This document shows, in pieces, positions 46,075-53,439 of a stretch of DNA of 58,843 bases. Within the stretch, counting starts at the first letter, position 1. Each line of letters opens with the position of its first letter. The DNA lies in contig NZ_BAGA01000086.1 of NCBI RefSeq assembly GCF_000308595.1, forward strand, positions 1 to 58,843. Direction: 5' to 3'. The notes below the pieces were generated by a model. It had not been told where the DNA came from. It did not search any database and was given only the letters and a program-made list of their open reading frames with translations. The position numbers and the translations under genes were made by a program. Origin of the DNA: Nocardia higoensis NBRC 100133. Its GTDB lineage: Bacteria > Actinomycetota > Actinomycetes > Mycobacteriales > Mycobacteriaceae.

Positions 46075-47115
46075 TCAGCAGGTTCGGGTTGCGATGAATG
46101 TGAACAGGCGCCCGAGCGCGGTGCGCACAGGCCCGGGGGCCATGCCTTCCAGCAGCGCATGTGCCTGCTCGATATGTGCCGCCATAGTCGCTTCGGCCCG
46201 CACCAAGCCGTCCGTATGCCGGATCAGATCTATTGCGCGCCGCGTCGTTTCGTCGTCGTCGAAAGGCTCGGCGAGCAGCGCGGCGAGATCGCGGGCAGCA
46301 GGCGTGTCCTCGTCGAGCGCATAGATGACCGGCAGTGTGGCGACACCTTGGCGCAAGTCGAGGCCCTGGGGCTTGCCGAGCCGGTGGGTCGGGACGGTGA
46401 GATCGATGATGTCGTCGGCGATCTGGAAGACAACGCCGAGCAGATCACCGACGCGCTCGAGGGTGTCGACGGTCTCCGGCGGCGCTCCGGCCGAGGTCGC
46501 GCCGAGCCAGGCCGACAAGCTGATCAACGAGGCGGTCTTCTCCTGGACTGTGCGTAGGTATATCTGGGAGTCGTAGCAGCCGTCCGCGCGCGATGCCTCC
46601 CGCATCTGCCCGGTGACCAGCATCGTCACCGTCTCGTACATCTTCTCCAGCGCGCTGACGTGTTCGGCGTGACCGAGCAGCAGGTGTCCGGCACGGGCGA
46701 TGAGATAGTCGCCGGAGAGAATGGCGACCGTGTTCGACCAGCGGGTACTGACGGTCGGGACGCCCCGGCGGGTCACACTCTCGTCCATGACGTCGTCGTG
46801 ATGCAGCGTCGCGAGATGCAGCATCTCGACGGCGGCAGCCGCAGCGATCACACTCTCGTCGGCCGGCCGCTCACCGAAGTGCGCACCCAACGTGGTCACC
46901 AAGGGACGGAACCGCTTTCCTCCCGACTTGAACAGGTGCATGGCCGGCTCGGCGAGGAAGTCCTCGCCTTCGGACAACGATGCCAGCAGCAGGGTCTCGA
47001 TCCGGCCCATTCCGTGGTGCACCGAGCGCGCCAGCATCGGATCGTGGCGGCAGATCTCGGCGATGTGGGCGTTGTCGACGCCCCCTTGCGTCTCGTCCCG
47101 GAACTGAACAGTCAT
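46075..47115 (-). CDS. Polyprenyl diphosphate synthase (trans, long-chain type)
   Basis: 346 residues. Both Asp-rich motifs are intact: LATLHHDDVMDE (first) and VFQIADDIIDL (second), with GGKRFRP for the IPP site and the SRWSNTVAILSGDYLIARA-like helix. The residue five before the first DDxxD is Ala, a small residue that permits long products (geranylgeranyl or longer, as in HepT/GrcC enzymes). It is the first gene of the ten-gene minus-strand operon, with a tandem operator about 55-90 bp upstream of its ATG. Confidence 0.92.
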   Translation of the reverse strand: MTVQFRDETQGGVDNAHIAEICRHDPMLARSVHHGMGRIETLLLASLSEGEDFLAEPAMHLFKSGGKRFRPLVTTLGAHFGERPADESVIAAAAAVEMLHLATLHHDDVMDESVTRRGVPTVSTRWSNTVAILSGDYLIARAGHLLLGHAEHVSALEKMYETVTMLVTGQMREASRADGCYDSQIYLRTVQEKTASLISLSAWLGATSAGAPPETVDTLERVGDLLGVVFQIADDIIDLTVPTHRLGKPQGLDLRQGVATLPVIYALDEDTPAARDLAALLAEPFDDDETTRRAIDLIRHTDGLVRAEATMAAHIEQAHALLEGMAPGPVRTALGRLFTFIATRTC

Positions 47116-47170
47116 GTGGCACCCCCGGCGCAGGACTTCGCGTATGTCACGGTCCCGCCTCTCGATCTGT

Positions 47171-47204
47171 TATGCCACAGCATAGCTCTTATGCCACAGC
47201 ATAT
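47171..47204. promoter_or_regulatory. Tandem cluster operator, two TGCCACAGCATA copies
   Basis: TATGCCACAGCATA (47171-47184) and TTATGCCACAGCATATG (47189-47205 region) repeat the 12-mer TGCCACAGCATA 19 bp apart, roughly two helical turns. They lie between the divergent polyprenyl synthase and EspR-like genes. The same half-site occurs as a perfect inverted pair at 48906-48940, so a cluster-specific regulator is likely. Confidence 0.75.
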
Positions 47205-47320
47205 GTGCGGAGGTTTTCCTACACTGTGTTTCAGCTCACAAATCGCTGCGCGGTAGCATTTCGGTCTCCTGGAAGCATCGAACTCCGCGGAGCGCGACCC
47301 GAGTCAGCAAGGAGTGCGAT

Positions 47321-47752
47321 ATGGCCGACGGCGCCTTCTCCGACCGGCTCGAGTACCTGTTCCGCACGATGCCGAACCCCGACGGCCGCCGCTACACCGC
47401 CGACGAAATCGCGCGCCGCGCAACAGAAGCCGGGTATCCCATCTCCGCCGTCTACGTATCCCAGCTGCGGTCGGGGCTCAAGCAGAACCCGTCCCTCAAG
47501 CACGCCGCAGGCCTGGCCGCAGCCTTCGGCGTGGACATCCGGTTCTTCACCGACGAGCAGGCCTGGCAGCAAGGCAGGCAGGAGATCGAATACCTGCGGC
47601 TGAGCACGGCGCCGGACCTCCAGGCCGTCGCGTTCCGCGCCATGGACCTGTCACAGCAATCCCTGGCCTCCCTCATCGACTACCTCAAGTTCCTTCGCGT
47701 GCAGGAGGGCCTTCCCGCCGACCCGCCCGACCTACCGGAAAGACCGTCCTGA
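47321..47752 (+). CDS. EspR-like XRE-family transcriptional regulator
   Basis: 143 residues. The N-terminal HTH (about 5-80) reads FSDRLEYLFRTM...YTADEIARRATEAGYPISAVYVSQLRSGLKQNPSLKHAAGLAAAFGVDIRFFTDEQ, closely matching the layout of mycobacterial EspR. A C-terminal helical dimerisation part follows (DLQAVAFRAMDLSQQSLASLIDYLKFLR). EspR dimers bind DNA at separated sites and loop it. AAGGAG precedes the ATG. It is divergent from the main operon across two operator copies, and its end overlaps the hydroxylase gene by 21 bp. Confidence 0.88.
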   Translation: MADGAFSDRLEYLFRTMPNPDGRRYTADEIARRATEAGYPISAVYVSQLRSGLKQNPSLKHAAGLAAAFGVDIRFFTDEQAWQQGRQEIEYLRLSTAPDLQAVAFRAMDLSQQSLASLIDYLKFLRVQEGLPADPPDLPERPS

Positions 47753-48847
47753 CCCCTCGATAGGCGGCCGCCATCGACCGATCGCCCGCGCGCTCCCGAG
47801 CCGCAGCAGGCGCAATGTCACAGCATCGGGCGTCGCGGACAGGACGGTGTCCCGCAGCGCCGCTACCGCGGCCGAATGCGGCCCTGTCAGCAACATCCCG
47901 TGCCGGGCGAGCGCGCCCATGACCACGGTGCGATTGCGTCGGGCGACCGAATACCGGCGTAGATCCGGCGCGTACCCGGCCAGCACCACCGCATCCTCGA
48001 GTGCCTGACACGCCCCCTGCCCGAGAGTCGGGATCATCGCGTGCCCCGCGTCCCCGACCAAGGCCACCCGCCCGTGCCAGAGGCGACGCGGTACGGCCAC
48101 CTCGAGCAATTCGTGGCAGACCATCCGGTCACGGCCTGCCGCGATCAGCGCAGGAACGGGGTCGGGCCAATCAGAGAAGTACTCCAGCGAGGCGAAACCG
48201 TCCCGGGCTGCGGCATACACGACCGTCCGGTCGCCTGCCATCGGAATCACGCCACACTCCGCGCCTGTGCCCCAGACGAAGCCGATGCCCTCCGATGCCG
48301 GAGTGTCGAGTATCCACCGCCAGGAGGTGATCCGCGTCGTGCGGGCCGGGCCGGATCGCGGCCACAACAGCTGCCGAACCCTACTGTGAACACCGTCCGC
48401 GGCGACGACGAGGTCGTATCGGGAGGCCTCGCCGGAGCTGGTGCGCACCCAGCCCTCCGCGTCCACGTATTCCACGCGCGCGCCCAAGCGCACGCAGTCC
48501 GGGGGCACGGCGGCCTGAAGTATCGCGATCAGGTCGGCACGGTGGATCGCGACGAGGTTGCCGACGAAATCGTCGAGGTGCGCTTCGATCAGCACTCGTC
48601 CGCGTTCGTTGCGAACCGTGCACGGACGACTACCGACCGCGTATTCGCGCACGCGATCCCCGACACCGAGCACATCCATCGCACGTAAAGCGTTCTCCGC
48701 CAGAAAGATGGCCGCGCCGACCTCGGTGAACCGCTGCGCCTGTTCGTAGACGGTGACATCCCAGCCCGCAGCTCGCAGCGCGATGGCCGAGCCCAATCCG
48801 GCGATTCCGCCGCCGATCACGCCCGCCCTGCCGCGCTCGTCCGACAC
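47732..48847 (-). CDS. FAD-dependent aromatic hydroxylase-like monooxygenase
   Basis: 371 residues from a GTG with AGGAGG upstream. Group A flavin monooxygenase motifs: GGGIAGLGSAIALRAAGW, the DG motif VVAADGVHSRVRQLL and GDAGHAMIPTLGQGACQALEDAVVLA. Relatives (salicylate hydroxylase type) hydroxylate phenolic rings with NAD(P)H and O2. In the cluster it probably hydroxylates the aromatic core. It runs toward the EspR-like gene and starts next to the inverted operator at 48906-48940. Confidence 0.9.
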   Translation of the reverse strand: MSDERGRAGVIGGGIAGLGSAIALRAAGWDVTVYEQAQRFTEVGAAIFLAENALRAMDVLGVGDRVREYAVGSRPCTVRNERGRVLIEAHLDDFVGNLVAIHRADLIAILQAAVPPDCVRLGARVEYVDAEGWVRTSSGEASRYDLVVAADGVHSRVRQLLWPRSGPARTTRITSWRWILDTPASEGIGFVWGTGAECGVIPMAGDRTVVYAAARDGFASLEYFSDWPDPVPALIAAGRDRMVCHELLEVAVPRRLWHGRVALVGDAGHAMIPTLGQGACQALEDAVVLAGYAPDLRRYSVARRNRTVVMGALARHGMLLTGPHSAAVAALRDTVLSATPDAVTLRLLRLGSARAIGRWRPPIEGSGRSFR

Positions 48848-48905
48848 TGTTCCTCCTGGCGGTATCTCTCACGCTGGCGACAGCTGTCACACGATGAACC
48901 CGTTG

Positions 48906-48940
48906 CCGTGCCACAGCATACAGATTATGCTGTGGCACGG
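48906..48940. promoter_or_regulatory. Perfect 15-bp inverted repeat, cluster operator
   Basis: CCGTGCCACAGCATA (48906-48920) and TATGCTGTGGCACGG (48926-48940) pair perfectly around CAGAT. The arms contain the TGCCACAGCATA half-site found twice upstream of the main operon. It sits between the divergent hydroxylase and SnoaL-like genes and should control both. Confidence 0.85.
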
Positions 48941-48982
48941 CGCAATAGGCGGCGTTCGATGAAGCAATCGGAGGGACCGACG

Positions 48983-49636
48983 ATGAGCACGGAGACGGCC
49001 GACCTCGAGCCGACATTGGTTTCGGGCATGACTTCTGCCGAACTGGCGTGCGCACTACCCGCCCTGGCCACGGCGTTCACCGAGGACGCCCAGGCGCAAG
49101 CGCTGGTGTGGCGAGACTGGCTCAGCCGCTGGATCACCGCGTGGGACCACTACGACATCGAAGCCGTGCTCGCTCTCATGACCGATGACGTCGTGCTCGA
49201 GGACCCCGGGCTGTGCGGGCAGCCGGCCGTCGGCAGATCCGAACTGCGGGAAGCCGTCACAACGCTTTTGCGCGCGTTTCCCGACGTGCGATGGGAGATC
49301 GCGGGCACCCCGCATCTGGCGATCGCCGGAACCGGGGTAGCGATTCCCTGGCGCATGCGCGGCACCTTCGCCGGAGACATGGGCGGCGGTTGCTCGCCGT
49401 TGGGCATCGCGCCGACCGGACGACGATTCGACAACCACGGCATCGATCTCTACGAACTACGCGATGGTCTGCTGTGCCGATGGACGAGCACCTTCGACCT
49501 TCTCGACCTCGGTAGGCAGTTCGGAATGCTTCCCGATCCGCGAGGACGGCTGTTCCGATTCGGAATCCGGATCCAGCGATCCATCGCCCCGCTGTTGCGA
49601 ACCTGGTACCGGTTCCGCGACCACCGCGCCCGATGA
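48983..49636 (+). CDS. SnoaL-like (NTF2-fold) protein
   Basis: 217 residues from the ATG at 48983, which has GGAGGG about 8 nt upstream; an ATG at 48959 is an alternative. The core (about 45-170: ITAWDHYDIEAVLALMTDDVVLEDPGLCGQPAVGRSELREAVTTLLRAFPDVRWEI...GIAPTGRRFDNHGIDLYELRDGLLCRWTSTFD) is a SnoaL/NTF2 domain, used by polyketide cyclases, hydroxylases and isomerases. The role may be cyclisation or hydroxylation of the product. Its last 180 bp overlap the convergent membrane-protein gene. Confidence 0.82.
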   Translation: MSTETADLEPTLVSGMTSAELACALPALATAFTEDAQAQALVWRDWLSRWITAWDHYDIEAVLALMTDDVVLEDPGLCGQPAVGRSELREAVTTLLRAFPDVRWEIAGTPHLAIAGTGVAIPWRMRGTFAGDMGGGCSPLGIAPTGRRFDNHGIDLYELRDGLLCRWTSTFDLLDLGRQFGMLPDPRGRLFRFGIRIQRSIAPLLRTWYRFRDHRAR

Positions 49637-50680
49637 CCACACCGCACGATCGGTCGCATCGACATCGGGAGCCCGAATCCGGGCCGGAGGGGTGCGGAAC
49701 AGTCGCGCCGCGGCGAGTTCATAGGCGGCGTGCCGGAAATCGCCGCCGGCTGCGGCGACGATCGTGTCGTGATCGAGTCCGTGCACCGCTGCCGTCGCCG
49801 GATCCGCCCGTTGCAGCAAGCGCAAACCGTCACTGACTTCGATCAACATGTCGGTCACACGGGTTTCGGCCCGTCTGCTCATCGGCGCGCGGAAACGCAC
49901 CTGCGGATAGCGCCCGGTCAGCCATTCGTGCAGCGGCGCGAGCTGCCCGGCATACGAACGGGCCAGACGCGTGCTGCGAAGCGTGCCGAGCGTGACCGGA
50001 CCGGTCGCCCCGACGACCAGCAGCGTGCTCATCCCCAGTTGTAGCGCAGTCGTCAGATATTGCGCCCACTGCGGCGGCATCGCGGGCCAGGTGACCGCGA
50101 CGACGATCACCCACATCTCATACGCGGTCAGCATCGAGGCGGCACCGGCGAGTGCGCTCATCAGCCCCCGCCGCCACTTGCGCTCCTGCCTCCGGGCGCG
50201 CACCGCCACCCCGGCCAGAGTGACCAACGCGGGGATCATCACCACCGCTTGGATGATCCAGTAGAGCTGCATCCACGGCTTCCCGGCGAACTCCCGGGCG
50301 AACCCCGCCCCGTACGGTTGCTGCGGCGATGCGACGAACAGCGCCACCAGCACGGCCGCGGCCGAACAGTAGAACACGACGATCACCATCGGCCGCAGAT
50401 GACCAGGCGCCACGGGCGAAAGCGTTCGCCTCCAGTACAGCGTGGTGGTCGCGACGGCGGCCAGCACACACAGGTGACTGAGCAGGTAGGCCGAATTCAT
50501 CCGAACCGCCGCGAACGCGGCCTCGGCCGGCGGCGTGAGCAGCAGGTAGCTCAGCGCGATCATGACCAGGATGCTCAGCGGTGTCCGCTGCGCGCGGGCG
50601 CCCTGCAACGCGAGTTGCCGCGACAGTGCGAACACCCCTGCCAGGATGAGGACCGCCACGACCGCGACGAACTGCGCCAT
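49457..50680 (-). CDS. MAB_1171c-family integral membrane protein
   Basis: 407 residues. About seven transmembrane helices occupy the N-terminal 240 residues, then a cytoplasmic helical region (RYPQVRFRAPMSRRAETRVTDMLIEVSDGLRLLQ) and a low-complexity tail. This matches the putative transporter/sensor family named after MAB_1171c, often found beside XRE and ImmA-like genes. The tail runs antisense through the end of the SnoaL-like gene, and its last ~60 residues may not be conserved. It starts 3 bp after the metalloprotease stop. It may be a receptor or exporter (inference). Confidence 0.8.
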   Translation of the reverse strand: MAQFVAVVAVLILAGVFALSRQLALQGARAQRTPLSILVMIALSYLLLTPPAEAAFAAVRMNSAYLLSHLCVLAAVATTTLYWRRTLSPVAPGHLRPMVIVVFYCSAAAVLVALFVASPQQPYGAGFAREFAGKPWMQLYWIIQAVVMIPALVTLAGVAVRARRQERKWRRGLMSALAGAASMLTAYEMWVIVVAVTWPAMPPQWAQYLTTALQLGMSTLLVVGATGPVTLGTLRSTRLARSYAGQLAPLHEWLTGRYPQVRFRAPMSRRAETRVTDMLIEVSDGLRLLQRADPATAAVHGLDHDTIVAAAGGDFRHAAYELAAARLFRTPPARIRAPDVDATDRAVWSSGAVVAEPVPGSQQRGDGSLDPDSESEQPSSRIGKHSELPTEVEKVEGARPSAQQTIA

Positions 50681-50683
50681 CGG

Positions 50684-51094
50684 CTATCCGATTCTGGTCC
50701 GGGGAAACCCCAACCCAGCCCGCAGTTCCGCGGATGCCCCGGTCCCGATGTCGCTCCACAGAATGGTGCGCAGGGTCCGCCGGGCAAAGGTCTCGGCCTC
50801 CCGTTCACAACTCGTGTCGTATGCCGACCGATATCGGATGTGGGCGAAGTGGCCGATCGCTTCGGGACCGATGACCGAACACAACGCCCGACCGCTGTCG
50901 ACCCTGTGCTCGACGGTGTCGTGGCCGAACAGGATATGACCGGCCTCGTGCAGCACGGTATTGATGCGAGCGATCTCCGGCAGCCCGGCATCGTATTCGA
51001 TGACATCGCCCGACTCGGTGCGCAACCATCTGCCCGCCACGGCCGGCGGCAGTTCGGCGCTGGCCGCGATGCGGATCGGAACCTTGCTCACCAC
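50684..51094 (-). CDS. ImmA/IrrE-type zinc metallopeptidase
   Basis: 136 residues as called. The zinc motif HEAGHILFGH and the downstream Glu in CEREAETFARRTL match the ImmA/IrrE family. Members cleave XRE-type repressors to switch on genes, as for ICEBs1 ImmR. The frame continues upstream to 51274 with family-like sequence (RRTARLQPFTLSEFGRIIS) but without ATG, GTG or TTG before the GTG at 51094. The true start may therefore be non-canonical, or the N-terminus altered. It probably acts on the EspR-like regulator (inference). Confidence 0.75.
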   Translation of the reverse strand: MVSKVPIRIAASAELPPAVAGRWLRTESGDVIEYDAGLPEIARINTVLHEAGHILFGHDTVEHRVDSGRALCSVIGPEAIGHFAHIRYRSAYDTSCEREAETFARRTLRTILWSDIGTGASAELRAGLGFPRTRIG

Positions 51095-51397
51095 GGAGAT
51101 GATGCGGCCGAACTCCGACAGTGTGAACGGCTGCAGGCGCGCGGTACGGCGTTGGACCGCCAGCAGCGTGCCGCGATCCGGGCGGCTGCCCGCGGTGACC
51201 TCCCCTGCGGCCGCGGGCGGTTCCTGCCCGGAGCCGGCCCTCCGAAAACCTGAGCCACGGAATCCGATATCGGCTCACCTCCCAACGTCTCCTGTGGAAC
51301 GTTAAGTGGTGCAATGGCTTTCCGCATCATGAGCAGCCTCCGCGCACGACACCGGCGGGCCTTCGCGCGAGGTCGTCGGCCTGCTCGCCGTGAGCCG
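51095..51397. other. Gap upstream of the ImmA-like gene
   Basis: The part from 51095 to 51274 continues the ImmA-like frame without a usual start codon. CCGATATCGG (51264-51273) is a perfect 10-bp palindrome and may be an operator or promoter element. The remainder up to the SDR stop codon holds nothing recognised. Confidence 0.4.
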
Positions 51398-52282
51398 TCA
51401 GGCCGAAACGCCCGCCCCGGGCCCGTACCCGGCGCCCACACTGTGCATCGGGGCGCTCAGGCCGCCGTCCGCGGCGATGACGCTGCCGGTGACGGCGCCG
51501 CTGTCGGGCCCGGCCAGGAAGGCCAGCACCGCGGCGACCTCGGCGGGATCGAGCACCCGGCCGGTACGCGGAAGCCCACGCCGATCGCCCCCGGACTCCC
51601 GGTAGAGCCTGGCGCATTCGGTGAGGATGGTCGTCGCGGTCGCACCCGGGCCGACCGCGTTGGCGGTGATGCCGGTGCCGCCGAGCTCGGCGGCCAGCGC
51701 GCGGACCATGCCGACGATCCCCGCATTGGCCGCGCAATAGGAGGCCAGCATCGGCACGCCCTCGATGGCCGCGGCGGACGAGACCGCGAGAAAGCGGCCG
51801 GAGCGCGGAACCGGGCGGGCCAGCAGAGCGGGAATGGCGGCGCGCGCCAGATTCGAGACCCCACCCAGGCAGATATCGAGCACGGCGCGTTCCTGTTCGG
51901 CCGGCATCTCCCACAACGGCATCCCGCCTGCGATGACGCCTGCCGCCGATATCGCGGCGTCGAGCCCACCCCAAGTGCCTACGGCGAACTCCACCGCTGC
52001 GCGCAGGGCGTCCGGATCGCGCACATCGGCGACGAAGGACCGGACCGCGCCGCGTCTGCTCACCGATCCACCCGCGCGAGTGGCCACTTCGGTGAGGTCG
52101 GCGGGTGTGGCCATGGGGTAGCGCAGCACCGGCTCGTCGGCGACACAGTCCACCGCGAGCACCGACCAGCCCCGTGCGGCCAGCCCGAGCACCGTCGCGG
52201 CCCCGATGCCCCTGGCCGCACCGGTCACCAGGGCGACCCGTCGCTGTTCTCCGGCGCAGATCGGCGCTCTCGCCCGTGTCAT
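51398..52282 (-). CDS. Mycofactocin-coupled SDR oxidoreductase (TIGR04504-like)
   Basis: 294 residues. Rossmann motif LVTGAARGIGAATVLGLAARGW, then SAAGVIAGG, the catalytic region SSAAAIEGVPMLASYCAANAG and NAVGPGATATTILTECARLY. The stretch VLAVDCVADEPVLRYPMATPADLTEVA and the overall spacing match the SDR subfamily with non-exchangeable NAD that uses mycofactocin as electron acceptor. The usual YxxxK reads YCAAN, so the active-site Lys is replaced by Asn in this alignment. The ATG overlaps the thiolase stop. The mftD-mftE genes lie 43 kb away in the same window. Confidence 0.8.
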   Translation of the reverse strand: MTRARAPICAGEQRRVALVTGAARGIGAATVLGLAARGWSVLAVDCVADEPVLRYPMATPADLTEVATRAGGSVSRRGAVRSFVADVRDPDALRAAVEFAVGTWGGLDAAISAAGVIAGGMPLWEMPAEQERAVLDICLGGVSNLARAAIPALLARPVPRSGRFLAVSSAAAIEGVPMLASYCAANAGIVGMVRALAAELGGTGITANAVGPGATATTILTECARLYRESGGDRRGLPRTGRVLDPAEVAAVLAFLAGPDSGAVTGSVIAADGGLSAPMHSVGAGYGPGAGVSA

Positions 52283-53439
52283 CGGCCCGGCCCCTCGAGA
52301 ATCGTCACGGCGGCCACCGCTGTCGGACCGCCGAGATTGTGCGCCAGACCGATCCGCGCTCCGTCGACCTGATTCGACGCCTGCCCGCGCAACTGCTCGA
52401 ACAGCTCCACGCACTGCGCCACGCCGGTCGCCCCCGGCGGATGCCCTTTGCTCTTGAGCCCGCCGCTCGGGTTCACCGGCAGCGCACCGCCCACCGAGGT
52501 CGCCCCGGTCTCGAGCAACTTGCGGGCTTCGAATCGATCGGCGAAGCCCAGGTCCTCGTAACTCATCAGCTCGATGCCGGTGAAATAGTCGTGCACCTCG
52601 GCGACATCGATGTCCGAGGGCAGCAGCCCGGCCATGCCGAAGGCGCGCCGGGCGGCCCGCACGGTCGCGGGGAAGCTCGTCATGTCCCGCTTGTGCTGAT
52701 ACATCACCGAATCCAGCCCCAGCCCGACGCCGCGCACCCACACCGGACGATCGGTGTACCGGTCGGCCACGTCTTCGGACGCCAGGATCAATGCCGCGGC
52801 ACCATCACTCTGGGGCACGCAGTCGTAGACGCCGAACGGATCGGCCACCACGGGCGCGGACAAGGCCTGCTCCACGGTGATCTCGAACCGTAGTCTGGCT
52901 TTGGGATTGCGCGCCCCGTGCCGGTGGTTCTTCACCGCGACCATCGCCAGATGCTCACGGGTGGCGTGTGATTCGTAGAGATAGCGGTTGACATGCAGGG
53001 CGAAGCCTGCGGGGGCGAACATGCCCAGCTGCACATCCCAGGTCTTGTCCCGGTTGAGCGACTCCCACTCCCCCAGCAGATCCTTCTGCGCGGTCTCGCG
53101 CAGCTTGTCCGCGCCGATCACCAGGGCGACATCCACCGCGCCGGACGCGATGGCGTAGAGCGCGTTACGCACCGCGTCGTTGCCCGTCGCGCAGGAGTTC
53201 TCGATATGGGTCACCGGCAGGTCGGGCAGGCCGAGGGCATCGGCGAGCACACCGGCCGGGAATCCGTCGGTGGTGCCCATCGCCCCGAACCAGGCGGCCT
53301 CCAGATCGGCGAGCCGGAACCCCTTGTCCACCGACGCCGCACAATCCGCGAACGCCATCGGCAGCAGATCCTTGATCCCCAGGGCGAAATGCTCGGCGAA
53401 CGGGGTCATCCCGGCGCCGACGACAGCCACACGTCTCAT
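52279..53439 (-). CDS. SCP-x-type thiolase/acetyl-CoA acetyltransferase
   Basis: 386 residues. The nucleophile region is HIENSCATGNDAVRNALYAIASG (Cys near residue 84), with VAEVHDYFTGIELMSYEDLG and the C-terminal NPSGGLKSKGHPPGATG, which carries the catalytic His, plus AHNLGGPTAVAAV. It should cleave a beta-ketoacyl-CoA or form one. It overlaps by 4 bp with the upstream DUF35-like gene and the downstream SDR, a typical trio of side-chain or ring-remnant catabolism in actinobacteria. Confidence 0.88.
   Translation of the reverse strand: MRRVAVVGAGMTPFAEHFALGIKDLLPMAFADCAASVDKGFRLADLEAAWFGAMGTTDGFPAGVLADALGLPDLPVTHIENSCATGNDAVRNALYAIASGAVDVALVIGADKLRETAQKDLLGEWESLNRDKTWDVQLGMFAPAGFALHVNRYLYESHATREHLAMVAVKNHRHGARNPKARLRFEITVEQALSAPVVADPFGVYDCVPQSDGAAALILASEDVADRYTDRPVWVRGVGLGLDSVMYQHKRDMTSFPATVRAARRAFGMAGLLPSDIDVAEVHDYFTGIELMSYEDLGFADRFEARKLLETGATSVGGALPVNPSGGLKSKGHPPGATGVAQCVELFEQLRGQASNQVDGARIGLAHNLGGPTAVAAVTILEGPGR

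Noticed and set aside
34543..47115. Reading the cluster as ordinary menaquinone biosynthesis
   Set aside because: DHNA-forming men genes are absent, and the P450, O-methyltransferase, exporter, cluster operator and DXS point to a specialised product; a modified quinone remains possible.
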